This document shows positions 9,498 to 18,149 of a DNA stretch of 49,375 bases, piece after piece. Made by a program: the position numbers and the translations under genes. Under the pieces are notes generated by a model that was not told where the DNA came from, did not search any database, and worked only from the letters and a program-made list of their open reading frames with translations. The first letter of the stretch is position 1; each line of letters starts with the position of its first letter. Source of the stretch: an uncultured Akkermansia sp. (lineage in GTDB: Bacteria; Verrucomicrobiota; Verrucomicrobiia; Verrucomicrobiales; Akkermansiaceae); NCBI GenBank assembly GCA_949296365.1, contig CASFPZ010000020.1, forward strand, positions 1-49,375, read 5' to 3'.

Positions 9498-10583
9498 ATG
9501 AGTGAAGATACCGTATATTTTCCCAACAACGGATTAACTCATCCGTTACTGGAACATTTAAAGCGCCACCCCAAACGTTTAGTTTTTCCGGAAGGGGAAG
9601 ACGTTCGCTTATTGCGCGTTGCCGAGTTTCTCGTTCAGCAAGAGGCGATTATTCCTATTTTACTGGGTAGGAAAGAAGTTATTGTTGGCATGGCAGAAAA
9701 ATACGGTATATCTCTCCAATTTGTTCGTGTGATCGAGCCTCAGAAGACTTCTGATTTTGATTTATTCTGCGAGCGGTTTGAAAGGGTGGAAAAAATGAAA
9801 GGGAATGTACCAGTTAATGTCCGTGAAATAGTGAGTCTCCCTTTTAATTATGCTGCTTTGATGACTTTATATGGGCAGGCAGATGCTGTGTTGGCGGGTA
9901 ATCTGTATGGTGGTGCTCCTGTGTTTCGAGCCGTGTCTCGCTACAAACGAGATCCACAGTTAGGTAACCCTTTGTTTACCATCAGTGTTGTTGTATGTGA
10001 TGAACTAAAACGTTTTGGGGGAGACGGTATTTTCTTTATGGCAGATACAGGGATGGCACTGGCCCCATCTGTAGAAGATCTAGCCTATTATGCTGTTGAG
10101 ACAGGCATGATGGCTCGTCATATTTTGGGGCGGCCTGTGCAGGTTTCTCTGGTGAGTTCGTCGACTAATGGGTCGAGGCCGAGTCCTATTTCACAGAAAG
10201 TACATGCAGCAGCTGTTTTGGCACAAAGCAAGTTGCTTGACGAACAGAATATTTCCGATATTTCTGTTGAAGGAGAAATCCAGATTGATGCGGCCCTATC
10301 GCCTGAAGCATATAATATGCGAGTACAGCGTTCTGCTTTGCGTCGCCCATCTGATGTCCTGATTTTCCCTAGTTTGGATGCTGCTGATATTGCTACGCGT
10401 ATGTTAACCATGCTTCCCTCTGTGAGTGAGTATGGTTTGGTGATTCGTGATGTGTTGTTTCCCGTGGCGGAGGTCCCACGGTTATCATCTATGGAGCATA
10501 TTTACGGGACAGCTCTGCTGATTGCTAATGAGGCTATTAAGTTCCACGAATTGTACCCAGACGGTATCGATTTCCTTTACTAG
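9498..10583 (+). CDS. pta: Phosphate acetyltransferase
   Basis: The 361-aa protein matches the PTA/PTB phosphotransacylase family, which interconverts acetyl-CoA and acetyl phosphate. Visible landmarks are the N-terminal RLVFPEGEDVR segment, ADAVLAGNLYGG, FMADTGMALAPS, SLVSSSTNGS, a GEIQIDAALSPEAYN motif, and the DVLIFPSLDAADIA signature near the C-terminus. It is slightly longer than the usual 320-330 aa single-domain form and lacks the large N-terminal extension of the E. coli enzyme. No ackA lies beside it. It is transcribed divergently from the PHP phosphatase across a 91-bp gap. Confidence 0.88.
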   Translation: MSEDTVYFPNNGLTHPLLEHLKRHPKRLVFPEGEDVRLLRVAEFLVQQEAIIPILLGRKEVIVGMAEKYGISLQFVRVIEPQKTSDFDLFCERFERVEKMKGNVPVNVREIVSLPFNYAALMTLYGQADAVLAGNLYGGAPVFRAVSRYKRDPQLGNPLFTISVVVCDELKRFGGDGIFFMADTGMALAPSVEDLAYYAVETGMMARHILGRPVQVSLVSSSTNGSRPSPISQKVHAAAVLAQSKLLDEQNISDISVEGEIQIDAALSPEAYNMRVQRSALRRPSDVLIFPSLDAADIATRMLTMLPSVSEYGLVIRDVLFPVAEVPRLSSMEHIYGTALLIANEAIKFHELYPDGIDFLY

Positions 10584-10585
10584 GG

Positions 10586-10748
10586 TTGATCTGCCCTGGT
10601 AATAAAGAAGGATTCGGTGAGGCCGGATACATTCCTATCCCGGGAGATCCGAGTGCTTGATCCACTTCGTAATAGGTGTGGATAGAATCTCTCTGCCTGA
10701 TTCCTTTAATCGGAGGAGTGGAAAGGTCGCTCTATGTTGCGGCGTCAA
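10586..10748 (+). ncRNA. Candidate structured RNA in the pta/Nudix convergent gap
   Basis: The 191-bp gap between two converging genes holds nested complementary segments. TTGAT (10586-10590) plus GCC pairs with GGCGTCAA (10741-10748). AAGGATTCGG (10608-10617) pairs with CCTGATTCCTT (10696-10706) with one mismatch. Inner hairpins are GGATA/TATCC (10625-10640) and ATCCAC/GTGGAT (10660-10683). GAGTGG can pair with TCGCTC on the 3' side. A roughly 160-nt, long bulged rod with side hairpins is reminiscent of 6S-type RNAs, but I see no diagnostic consensus. Strand is a guess. Confidence 0.3.
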
Positions 10749-10774
10749 ATAATCTTATCAAGGATTGCGTGTTT

Positions 10775-11290
10775 TTATTCTGAGAGTAAATGATCTGTGG
10801 AGAGACAAAAATCGACCATGCGTTCTCCTTCGAATTTGAAATACGCCTGAAAATATTCTCCAGCAAGCATGAGAGGAAACCAATAGCGATCGTCTTCCCA
10901 CATTTGTTGAAAGGGGATTGTTGCAAGATTACACCAAAAGGGTATGGCTTCGGGAGATTCAGTGGGAATACCAAGAAAATGCTGAGCTGTGAAGACGTGG
11001 CATTGAATGTCGGGGATAGAATGGTCGATAAACATGAAATGGAGAATCCCTACTTCTTGAGGATTAATGACTTCAATGGCAAGTTCTTCTTTGACTTCGC
11101 GCAGAACGCAAGCTTGTGCTGTTTCTCCTGCTTCGAATTTACCACCTGGCCCATTGATCTTCCCTGCGCCAATGCCGCGTCGTTTCTTGATAAGTAAGAT
11201 TTCTCCCTGACGAATAACGAACATGAGTGTGGCATGAATATCTGGTTTCCAATCAATTGGCCATGAAAATGGAGGCTTTTCAGAATGCAT
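10775..11290 (-). CDS. MTH1-like Nudix hydrolase (probable 8-oxo-dGTP diphosphatase)
   Basis: This 171-aa protein has a complete Nudix box at residues 50-72 (G-x5-E-x7-REVKEEL-A-I). Beyond the box, its C-terminal part resembles mammalian MTH1/NUDT1 as I recall it. It has IPFQQMWEDDRYWFPLML, then YFKFEG, where MTH1 has IPFKDMWPDDSYWFPLLL and YFKFQG. MTH1 sanitises the nucleotide pool by hydrolysing 8-oxo-dGTP and related oxidised purines. That activity is inferred here from the family match. The gene is convergent with pta and divergent from kdsA. Confidence 0.82.
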   Translation of the reverse strand: MHSEKPPFSWPIDWKPDIHATLMFVIRQGEILLIKKRRGIGAGKINGPGGKFEAGETAQACVLREVKEELAIEVINPQEVGILHFMFIDHSIPDIQCHVFTAQHFLGIPTESPEAIPFWCNLATIPFQQMWEDDRYWFPLMLAGEYFQAYFKFEGERMVDFCLSTDHLLSE

Positions 11291-11451
11291 GACAATCCCA
11301 TTATAATAGGTATAGCCTAAAAATGAAGCTGAATATGGGTACTGTATCTTGTTAGCATTGATGTGAACATAATCATCTTATAGATAACTCGATAGAGGCT
11401 TGACCAAGAAATATTTCTGATCATGATGATTCGTGTTAATACGCACCGTCC

Positions 11452-12273
11452 ATGAATCCTTTTTCCGTTCAATCCGTTGAGATAGGCGGCGATAAGCCTT
11501 TCTATATATTGGGGCCCTGTTCTCTGGAGTCTGAAGAATTTGCGTGGGAAATGGCTCGGGCAATCAAGGGAATCGCAACTCGAGTCGGAATCCCATTGAT
11601 TTTTAAAGTTTCGTATGACAAAGCCAACCGGACCTCAGTTTCGTCGTTTCGTGGGCCAGGCGTTCGTGAAGGTTGCCGAATTTTGGAGGCGATCGGAAAA
11701 GAGTTGCAGGTGCCGGTTGTGACTGATGTCCATACGGCTCAAGAAGCTGAAATTGCAGCCGAACATGTTGATATGTTGCAGATCCCTGCTTTTTTGTGTC
11801 GGCAAACAGATTTGCTTGAAGCCTGCGCTCGTAGCGGTCGGGCTGTCAATATTAAGAAAGGTCAGTTCTTAGCTCCGTGGGACACTGTTCACATCGCCGA
11901 GAAAATGTGTGCTTTTGGCTGTGAGCGTTTTATGATTTGTGAACGTGGTACTACGTTCGGGTATAACAACCTTGTTGTCGATATGCGTGGTCTCTACTGG
12001 ATGAAGAAGGAAGGATTCCCGGTTGTATTTGATGCGACTCATTCCGTGCAGAGACCTGGTGGTTTAGGCGGAACGACAGGGGGAGATCGAGAATTGGCTC
12101 CTGTCCTGGCATCTGCCGCCATGGCTGTTGGAGTCGATGGAATTTTTATGGAAGTTCATAAAGATCCTGATCATGCATTGTCAGATGGACCTAACCAAGT
12201 GAAATTGAGTCAATTGGAGAATATCCTCCAACGATTAGAATCGATCCGCAGAGTAGTTCAACCATGGGAATAA
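11452..12273 (+). CDS. kdsA: 3-deoxy-8-phosphooctulonate synthase KdsA
   Basis: KdsA condenses arabinose 5-phosphate with phosphoenolpyruvate to give KDO 8-phosphate for the LPS inner core. The 273-aa protein carries GPCSLES, KVSYDKANRTS with SFRGPG, LQIPAFLCRQTDLL, NIKKGQFLAPWD, the CERGTTFGYNNLVVDMR block and DATHSVQRPGG. It ends with DPDHALSDGPN. Length matches the family. It opens a same-strand cluster and overlaps the next gene by 10 bp. A possible promoter (TTGATG, then TATAGA about 15 bp later) lies near 11356-11382 but is weak. Confidence 0.95.
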   Translation: MNPFSVQSVEIGGDKPFYILGPCSLESEEFAWEMARAIKGIATRVGIPLIFKVSYDKANRTSVSSFRGPGVREGCRILEAIGKELQVPVVTDVHTAQEAEIAAEHVDMLQIPAFLCRQTDLLEACARSGRAVNIKKGQFLAPWDTVHIAEKMCAFGCERFMICERGTTFGYNNLVVDMRGLYWMKKEGFPVVFDATHSVQRPGGLGGTTGGDRELAPVLASAAMAVGVDGIFMEVHKDPDHALSDGPNQVKLSQLENILQRLESIRRVVQPWE

Positions 12274-12767
12274 GATTATATGCGGTTGGCCTAATAGTTT
12301 TGATAACGACTGCTATAAGCTATGCCATTGCAGCCGAAGATGAATCGTCGACTTGGAAGGAAAATAGTCCATTTGTGACGATAGACGCTAAATTCCCGGC
12401 ATTAGACTTATTACCTCCAGGTAGTGTGTTGAAAAACGTCAGCCTTCCTCAGTATGAAAATAGGAAGAAAATTGGTGTTATTACGGCGACGCAAATGAAA
12501 GTGGTTAATGAAACCGAAATTTCAGGTGAAAATATTCACATTTATACGTTTTCTGCCTCCGGTGACCAGTCGTCTCATTTATTTACGTTAGGGGGGTCGT
12601 ATTTTTTTAATACACAGTTTTTTGTTTCGAATTTGCGGACGATTTTAGAGGAGGCTAGATTTAGAGCCGTTGGAGCTGGATTAAGGTTCCATTCTGATCG
12701 CCAGGTGGGTTTCCTTATGGGGCCAGTGACAACCTACATCAATACTGAGAAATTAGATAAAAAATGA
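12264..12767 (+). CDS. LptC-like LPS-export periplasmic protein (probable)
   Basis: The 167-aa product has an N-terminal signal or anchor helix (about 4-23) and a beta-rich remainder. Residues about 100-160 (LGGSYFFNTQFFVSNLRTIL, then GAGLRFHSDRQVGFLMGP) resemble the OstA/LptC jellyroll pattern, where an oxidised or unmasked side is followed by a Gly-rich turn. Position is the main argument: it sits between kdsA and an LptA-like gene followed by lptB, where LptC is expected. It overlaps both neighbours by 10 and 4 bp, implying translational coupling. It is shorter than E. coli LptC (191 aa). Without a profile search this stays probable. Confidence 0.6.
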   Translation: MGIRLYAVGLIVLITTAISYAIAAEDESSTWKENSPFVTIDAKFPALDLLPPGSVLKNVSLPQYENRKKIGVITATQMKVVNETEISGENIHIYTFSASGDQSSHLFTLGGSYFFNTQFFVSNLRTILEEARFRAVGAGLRFHSDRQVGFLMGPVTTYINTEKLDKK

Positions 12768-13723
12768 CAACGATGCGATTTATCATTCAGGCTCTATGCC
12801 TAGTATCAGCTTATTGTTGGGGGAGTTATGCTGCTCTACCGGTAGCTGACTTTCCTGAAGGATTGGTGCGCCCTCCTACTCAAGATGAATTAGATGAACC
12901 CGGACGAATCGATTATAGTCGTGAGATTGTGCGGCCATTATCTTCGGCCGAAATCGATCAGGTGGTTCAATTGACTTCGCTTGATCAGCAAATGGTATCA
13001 CAGTTGCAGACTTATGGACAACATTCCATAGAACATGAAAAACTCGCTGATATGCGAATTAATGCTGATGTCCGAGCCTTCTGTGTCGTTCAAGGGATTC
13101 CTCTGCCGCAAGCCGCTCCGACCCAGTCTGTCGTTCCGCCGGAAAAGCCAGTTGATCCTGCCACAACAATGGTTGTCTCGTGCGATAAAGGTGTGTATTT
13201 TGACTCACATCAAGGGCTTCTCGTCTATATTGGAAATGTGCGATTGCGTGATCCGCGCCTTGACCTTGATTGCGACAATCAATTGAAGGTTTATTTGAAA
13301 GAAGACACAAGTCCTGCCCCAAAAGAGAAAGAAAAGAAACCCAAAGATCCTAATGCGCCGGTGACTCCTGCTGACAATATGAAGACGAATTTCGACGGAT
13401 TGAGAAAGGTGACAGCAGAGGGTAATGTTGTCTTAAATCGCAAGGACGATAAGGGGAAAAGTTATCAAGCTCGGGCTCAACGACTTACTTATGATGCCAT
13501 AACAGGTGAAATTTTGCTGACGGGGGGACGTCCTTGGCTACAAGATGAGAAAAATATTGTTCGTTGCTTGACGGATGAGGGGTATATTCGTGTTGATGAC
13601 AAGGGACGTGTTTATGTGCATGGACGTACGTCGACGATGATGCGCGATATTCAGAATCAGTCTTCCGCCCTCCGGAAATCTAATCAAAAATCCAATCGGT
13701 CTACCTCATCAACAGGCCGGTAA
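12764..13723 (+). CDS. LptA/OstA-like LPS transport protein
   Basis: A signal peptide (about 1-23) is followed by an OstA-type beta-jellyroll region. Residues about 140-175 (VVSCDKGVYFDSHQGLLVYI, then GNVRLRDPRLDLDCD) and 215-290 (TAEGNVVLNRKDDKGKSYQA, then RAQRLTYDAITGEILLTGG) show the repeated 'GNV...D..L.CD' pattern typical of LptA. A lysine- and proline-rich linker at about 190-210 interrupts the fold. At 319 aa it is larger than E. coli LptA (185 aa), with an extra N-terminal region of about 120 residues. It overlaps the LptC-like gene by ATGA and precedes lptB by 12 bp, matching the role of bridging LPS across the periplasm. Confidence 0.75.
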   Translation: MTTMRFIIQALCLVSAYCWGSYAALPVADFPEGLVRPPTQDELDEPGRIDYSREIVRPLSSAEIDQVVQLTSLDQQMVSQLQTYGQHSIEHEKLADMRINADVRAFCVVQGIPLPQAAPTQSVVPPEKPVDPATTMVVSCDKGVYFDSHQGLLVYIGNVRLRDPRLDLDCDNQLKVYLKEDTSPAPKEKEKKPKDPNAPVTPADNMKTNFDGLRKVTAEGNVVLNRKDDKGKSYQARAQRLTYDAITGEILLTGGRPWLQDEKNIVRCLTDEGYIRVDDKGRVYVHGRTSTMMRDIQNQSSALRKSNQKSNRSTSSTGR

Positions 13724-13735
13724 CCACAACAGATC

Positions 13736-14485
13736 GTGACAGAAACGAAGACAGACCATTATTTACTGGAAGCCTCGGATTTGTGCAAAACATACAAAAA
13801 CCGGACTGTGGTAGATCACGTATGCTTGAAAGTTGGGCAGGGGGAGATTGTTGGACTTTTAGGACCTAACGGCGCCGGAAAAACAACGTCATTTTACATG
13901 GTCGCCGGGTTGGTGCGGCCCGATATGGGCAAAGTTATTTTCCGCGGAGAAGAAATTACCTCGTTGCCGATGCATTTGCGAGCTCGCCGAGGCATGGGAT
14001 ACTTGCCGCAGGAAGAATCGATTTTTCGTAAATTATCTGTGGTGGATAATTTGCTAGCTATCCTTGAAACGCGTAAAGAGCTAACGGCTGTACAAAAACG
14101 TGAACGGGCCGATGAATTGATGGACCGATTTGGAATTACAAAGATCCGCAATTCTCAGGCGATTCAATTATCGGGTGGTGAGAAACGGCGTTTGACGATT
14201 GCTCGAGCTTTGGCGAGTAACCCTAGTCTTCTCATGCTGGACGAGCCATTTAGCGGGGTGGATCCGATAGCTGTGTCGGATATTCAGAAAATCGTGATGG
14301 AACTACGAGAACGCGATGGTTTATCTATCTTGATTACTGATCACAACGTACGCGAAACCCTCCACATTGTGGATCGTGCTTATATTTTGTTTGAAGGGAA
14401 AGTCATTAAGCACGGATCATCGGAAGAAATTGCCAATGATCCTATCGCTCGAAAACAATATTTGGGCGAACAATTTAGAATGTAA
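13736..14485 (+). CDS. lptB: LPS export ABC transporter ATPase LptB
   Basis: This is the cytoplasmic ATPase of the Lpt system, which powers extraction of LPS from the inner membrane. The 249-aa protein has Walker A GPNGAGKTTSFYM, the Q-loop region GYLPQEESIFRKLSV that is characteristic of LptB, signature LSGGEKRRLTIARAL, Walker B LLMLDEPFSGVDP and the H-loop ITDHNVRE. The start is GTG at 13736; no ATG gives a full-length protein. It belongs to the kdsA cluster. The permeases lptF and lptG are not in the window. Confidence 0.95.
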   Translation: MTETKTDHYLLEASDLCKTYKNRTVVDHVCLKVGQGEIVGLLGPNGAGKTTSFYMVAGLVRPDMGKVIFRGEEITSLPMHLRARRGMGYLPQEESIFRKLSVVDNLLAILETRKELTAVQKRERADELMDRFGITKIRNSQAIQLSGGEKRRLTIARALASNPSLLMLDEPFSGVDPIAVSDIQKIVMELRERDGLSILITDHNVRETLHIVDRAYILFEGKVIKHGSSEEIANDPIARKQYLGEQFRM

Positions 14486-14488
14486 TCA

Positions 14489-15343
14489 ATGTCTGTACCA
14501 CAAAATACAATTGCGTTCGTTTTTGATTATGACCAGACGCTGAGTCCGTATTACATGCAGGATGAAGCTCTTTTCCCGGAATTTGGGATTAATTCTAAAG
14601 AATTCTGGAAAAATTGTAATGAGTTGATTGAACGCGAACAATGGGATGGCGAGTTGGGTTACCTCAAAGCCTTGCTTGATACTCTTAGTCTTGATCATGT
14701 CAGCAATGCAATGTTGGAAAAATTAGGACAACGATTGAGTTTTTATCCCGGATTGCCTGATTTTTTTGAATGGTTGCCAGCACATGCTTTGACGTCACAG
14801 CATCTCGAATTGGGAATTCGATTAGAATATTACATTATTTCATCTGGGTTGAAAGCGTTGATTGATGGTTCATTGATTCGTAAATATTTTAAAGCTGTGT
14901 TTGGGTGCGAATTCAGTGAACAGGATGGAGCAATCAATTTCCCCAAACGCGTCATTTCGCATACGACAAAAACCCAGTTTTTATTTCGTATTAACAAAGG
15001 CCTTTTAGACTATAGCCAAGATGTAAATGACCATATGGCTGAAGATATGAGGCCTATTCCGTTTCGTAATATGGTCTATGTTGGCGATGGCCCGACGGAT
15101 GTTCCATGTTTTACAGTGATGCGTCATAATGGCGGACACGCTGTAGCTGTGTATAATCCTGATGATGAATCGGGGGCTAGTTTTCGCAAATGTTATCGAT
15201 TGAGTTCGGCTTCAGATCGAGTTAACTTTATGGCCCCAGCAGATTACCGACCAGATAGTCATTTGAGCCGAATTTTGTCGGCTTTAGCAACAGATATTGC
15301 AGACGGCATTGTACGTCGCAGAACAAGGGACCTCGACGAATAG
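14489..15343 (+). CDS. HAD-family phosphatase
   Basis: A 284-aa haloacid-dehalogenase-type hydrolase. Motif I is FDYDQTLSP with Asp13 as the expected nucleophile and Asp15 as the general acid. Motif II is the Ser in YYIISSG. Motif III/IV is [12 protein letters not shown] with the metal-binding Asp. The substrate is unknown. The gene starts 3 bp after the lptB stop and precedes mpl by 24 bp. A role in envelope metabolism is suggested only by context; it is not KdsC-like in length (KdsC is near 180 aa). Confidence 0.8.
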   Translation: MSVPQNTIAFVFDYDQTLSPYYMQDEALFPEFGINSKEFWKNCNELIEREQWDGELGYLKALLDTLSLDHVSNAMLEKLGQRLSFYPGLPDFFEWLPAHALTSQHLELGIRLEYYIISSGLKALIDGSLIRKYFKAVFGCEFSEQDGAINFPKRVISHTTKTQFLFRINKGLLDYSQDVNDHMAEDMRPIPFRNMVYVGDGPTDVPCFTVMRHNGGHAVAVYNPDDESGASFRKCYRLSSASDRVNFMAPADYRPDSHLSRILSALATDIADGIVRRRTRDLDE

Positions 15344-15367
15344 AATACGGATAAGCGTAAAAGATTT

Positions 15368-16759
15368 ATGACGACACGGCATTTTCATTTTTTGGGAATA
15401 TGCGGAACTGCCATGGGCGCGGTTGCGTCAGCTATGGCCAAGAGAGGATATAAAGTGACGGGAACGGATGATATGGTCTATCCTCCTATGTCGACATTCC
15501 TGAATGCGGAGGGTATTGAAATTTTCCAAGGGTACCGAGCAGAGAATATTCCCGATACTGCCGAGACCATTGTGATTGGTAATGCAATGAGCCGCGGCAA
15601 CCCTGAAGTAGAAGCTGTGTTGAATAGCCGCCGTCGCTATTTGTCTTTGCCGGAAACCATGAAAGAATATTTCCTCTCTGGTAAACGCAATTATGTTGTT
15701 ACGGGGACTCATGGGAAAACAACAACGACGTCGATGTTGACGTGGTTAATGGAATTCGCTGGATTGAATCCAGGCTTTATGATTGGTGGTATACCTCGTA
15801 ATCTAGGGCGTGGCGGTCGATTTACAGATTCAGAATTCAATGTGTTGGAGGGTGATGAGTACGATACTGCATTCTTTGACAAAAGATCTAAGTTCCTGCA
15901 TTACTTGCCTGAACTTGCTATCATTAACAACATCGAATTTGATCACGCTGATATTTACAACTCTCTTGAAGAGATTAAGTTGAGTTTCAAACGTTTACTC
16001 AGAATTGTTCCTGGTAATGGCCTTGCTTTAGTAAATGCTGATGATTCCAACTGTCTGGAGGTAATTCGAGACCAGGCTCCGTGTCCCGTACAGACTCTGG
16101 GCTTTAGTGAAGCGGCAGATGCGAGGATTGAAGATGTTGTCTATAGCCCAGAGGGAGGAACGTTTACGTTACAGGGTATTCGGTATTTTGTTCCTATGGT
16201 AGGAGAATGTAATATTCGCAATGCTGCAATGGCGATCACAGCGGCACGATTTGCGGGTATTGCCCCATCGGTTTTGCAAGAAGCCATGAAGAGCTTTTTA
16301 GGAGTAGCTCGGCGGCAAGAAATTCGAGGTGTCGTCAACGGGATTACTGTGATTGACGATTTTGCTCACCACCCAACGGCTATAACCCAGTCGATTCGTG
16401 CTCTCAGACAGCGCTATCCTCATGCTCGACTATGGGCTTTGTTCGAACCGCGTTCGAATACGACGCGACGTAACATTTTCCAGAAAGAACTTGCTGAGGC
16501 TCTTGAGGCTGCTGACGTGATCGTTGTCGCCGAGGTTAATCATCCAGATAAAATTGGCCATGACGAACCTCTTGATGAAGCACAACTTGAACGCGATCTC
16601 AATAAAACAGGAAAATTGATCTGTATTGGTCAATCGGTCCAAACCATAGTTGACTTTGTCGGCGAAAAAGCACAGAATAATGATGTTATCTTGGTGATGA
16701 GCAATGGAGGATTTGACAGTATTCATGACAAAATCCTTCAACGGCTGAAAGAACATTAA
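15368..16759 (+). CDS. mpl: UDP-N-acetylmuramate:L-alanyl-gamma-D-glutamyl-meso-diaminopimelate ligase
   Basis: Mpl reattaches the recycled murein tripeptide to UDP-MurNAc. The 463-aa Mur-ligase-fold protein begins HFLGICGTAMGAVASAMAKR, which is the typical Mpl start. It has the ATP loop VVTGTHGKTTTTSML, the FNVLEGDEYDTAFFDKRSKF segment diagnostic for Mpl, NNIEFDHADIY, DDFAHHPTAI and FEPRSNTTRR. Length and motif order match Mpl rather than MurC. It implies meso-diaminopimelate peptidoglycan and recycling. Confidence 0.93.
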   Translation: MTTRHFHFLGICGTAMGAVASAMAKRGYKVTGTDDMVYPPMSTFLNAEGIEIFQGYRAENIPDTAETIVIGNAMSRGNPEVEAVLNSRRRYLSLPETMKEYFLSGKRNYVVTGTHGKTTTTSMLTWLMEFAGLNPGFMIGGIPRNLGRGGRFTDSEFNVLEGDEYDTAFFDKRSKFLHYLPELAIINNIEFDHADIYNSLEEIKLSFKRLLRIVPGNGLALVNADDSNCLEVIRDQAPCPVQTLGFSEAADARIEDVVYSPEGGTFTLQGIRYFVPMVGECNIRNAAMAITAARFAGIAPSVLQEAMKSFLGVARRQEIRGVVNGITVIDDFAHHPTAITQSIRALRQRYPHARLWALFEPRSNTTRRNIFQKELAEALEAADVIVVAEVNHPDKIGHDEPLDEAQLERDLNKTGKLICIGQSVQTIVDFVGEKAQNNDVILVMSNGGFDSIHDKILQRLKEH

Positions 16760-16794
16760 CTAAATTCCGGTATTAGGTTCGGATAGGAGATTTC

Positions 16795-18141
16795 ATGAAG
16801 CAAAAAACGATCATTGGTGTGTTTGTTGTGACTCTTATGGTGGTTGGTAGCCTGTTGGCTCTTATCATCTGGCATGATTCTGCGCGGAAGCGTCCTCAGT
16901 CTGAGGTTCCGGTTCCTCAAGATATTCCTGAGACGAAACCTTCGGAAAATCGTAATATCCCTCCGCTTGAGGTTATTGCTGACGATGAACAAGATCAGAC
17001 GGTGAAATCTCCTAATGATGATTTGTCTAAAAAAATAGCTGATCCTTCTCATGTACAACTTCGGACAGCAGCGGATTTGATCCAGGCTCTCATGGGTATC
17101 CTCGAAGGGAATGGCCGCCTTTCCGTGGAAAATCTCGTTGAGCGTTCGATTATGGAACGTTCTGTTGCACGGGAATTTGATGAGACTTTGTCTAAAGGCC
17201 CTGTAGCCCTCAACCCTGGTACACCGGTTACAGAAGTTGGCGGCGCCCAAGATCATACTCGTTATATTTTTAATTTTCCTAATGGAGCCCGTGGAACTGT
17301 TGATCTCGTTCGTGGTGAAGACCGTAAATGGAAAGTAGCCTCAGCTTCGCTGCCTACGGCCGAGGAACTTGCTTCTGGTATATCGGTGTCTATGCATGAC
17401 CCCTTAGGGGTTGCATACGACTTCGTTAGGGCTTCTTTGGATTCTGACGATAAAAGGTTGCGAGAAATGTCAGATCCAATCACGGTAAGCGATGCGACGA
17501 TTGCTGGATTGTGTATTTTATTTGAAGACGGTGAATATCAACTTCGGGAAAAAATGCCGGTTCGTGGAATGTTCTCCAATGTCGACAATGCTGGGTTTTT
17601 AATTTATTTGACAGATACTTCTGGCAAAAATGCTGGCAATATGGGCCTGACCATGAAGAAAAATCCTGAAGGACGATGGATCGTTAACGAGGTTTCTTTA
17701 GATAGTTTATTGGCTGATTATGCCTCGAGGTATTCTGATGACGAGATGGTGTATTTTCCGCTGGTGAAAAATCCCAAAGGTGGTGATTCTATTGCTCTCT
17801 TTTTTGGCTTCAATCAAGATACTCTGACTCCTCGTTCAGTTCGCCAGCTCGAAATCGTGGCGCACGTGATTATGAGCGGAAAGGATAAAAAATTGGAAAT
17901 TAGCGGCCATACGGATGACGTCGGTGGCGAAAAGTATAACTATGAACTTTCTGAACGTCGCGCGATGGCTGTGAAAAAAGTCCTCGTAGATAATGGAGTC
18001 CCTCCAGAACGTATTACTACCAAAGGACTAGGAAAATCCCAACCTCGCCGTACTTACACGTCAGATATGGATTCGCAAGCGATTGATCGAGTGCGTAGTC
18101 AGAACAGACGTGCTGAAATGTATCTCGACTTTACTGACTGA
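16795..18141 (+). CDS. OmpA-domain peptidoglycan-associated envelope protein
   Basis: The 448-aa product has one N-terminal membrane helix (about 5-26) and a Pro/Glu-rich linker (30-80). The central region (about 85-330) is unrecognised and contains two related segments. The C-terminal OmpA-like domain (about 345-447) shows LEISGHTDDVGG, YNYELSERRAMAVKKVL and RVRSQNRRAEMYLDF. The domain binds peptidoglycan non-covalently, so the protein likely tethers the inner membrane to the wall. It lies between mpl and the helicase gene, and its stop is only 8 bp before that start. Confidence 0.8.
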   Translation: MKQKTIIGVFVVTLMVVGSLLALIIWHDSARKRPQSEVPVPQDIPETKPSENRNIPPLEVIADDEQDQTVKSPNDDLSKKIADPSHVQLRTAADLIQALMGILEGNGRLSVENLVERSIMERSVAREFDETLSKGPVALNPGTPVTEVGGAQDHTRYIFNFPNGARGTVDLVRGEDRKWKVASASLPTAEELASGISVSMHDPLGVAYDFVRASLDSDDKRLREMSDPITVSDATIAGLCILFEDGEYQLREKMPVRGMFSNVDNAGFLIYLTDTSGKNAGNMGLTMKKNPEGRWIVNEVSLDSLLADYASRYSDDEMVYFPLVKNPKGGDSIALFFGFNQDTLTPRSVRQLEIVAHVIMSGKDKKLEISGHTDDVGGEKYNYELSERRAMAVKKVLVDNGVPPERITTKGLGKSQPRRTYTSDMDSQAIDRVRSQNRRAEMYLDFTD

Positions 18142-18149
18142 GCATTGCC

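Noticed and set aside
8594..9529. Longer N-terminus for the PHP phosphatase
   Set aside because: The extra 41 residues precede the conserved DYHTHT start and overlap the divergent pta start.
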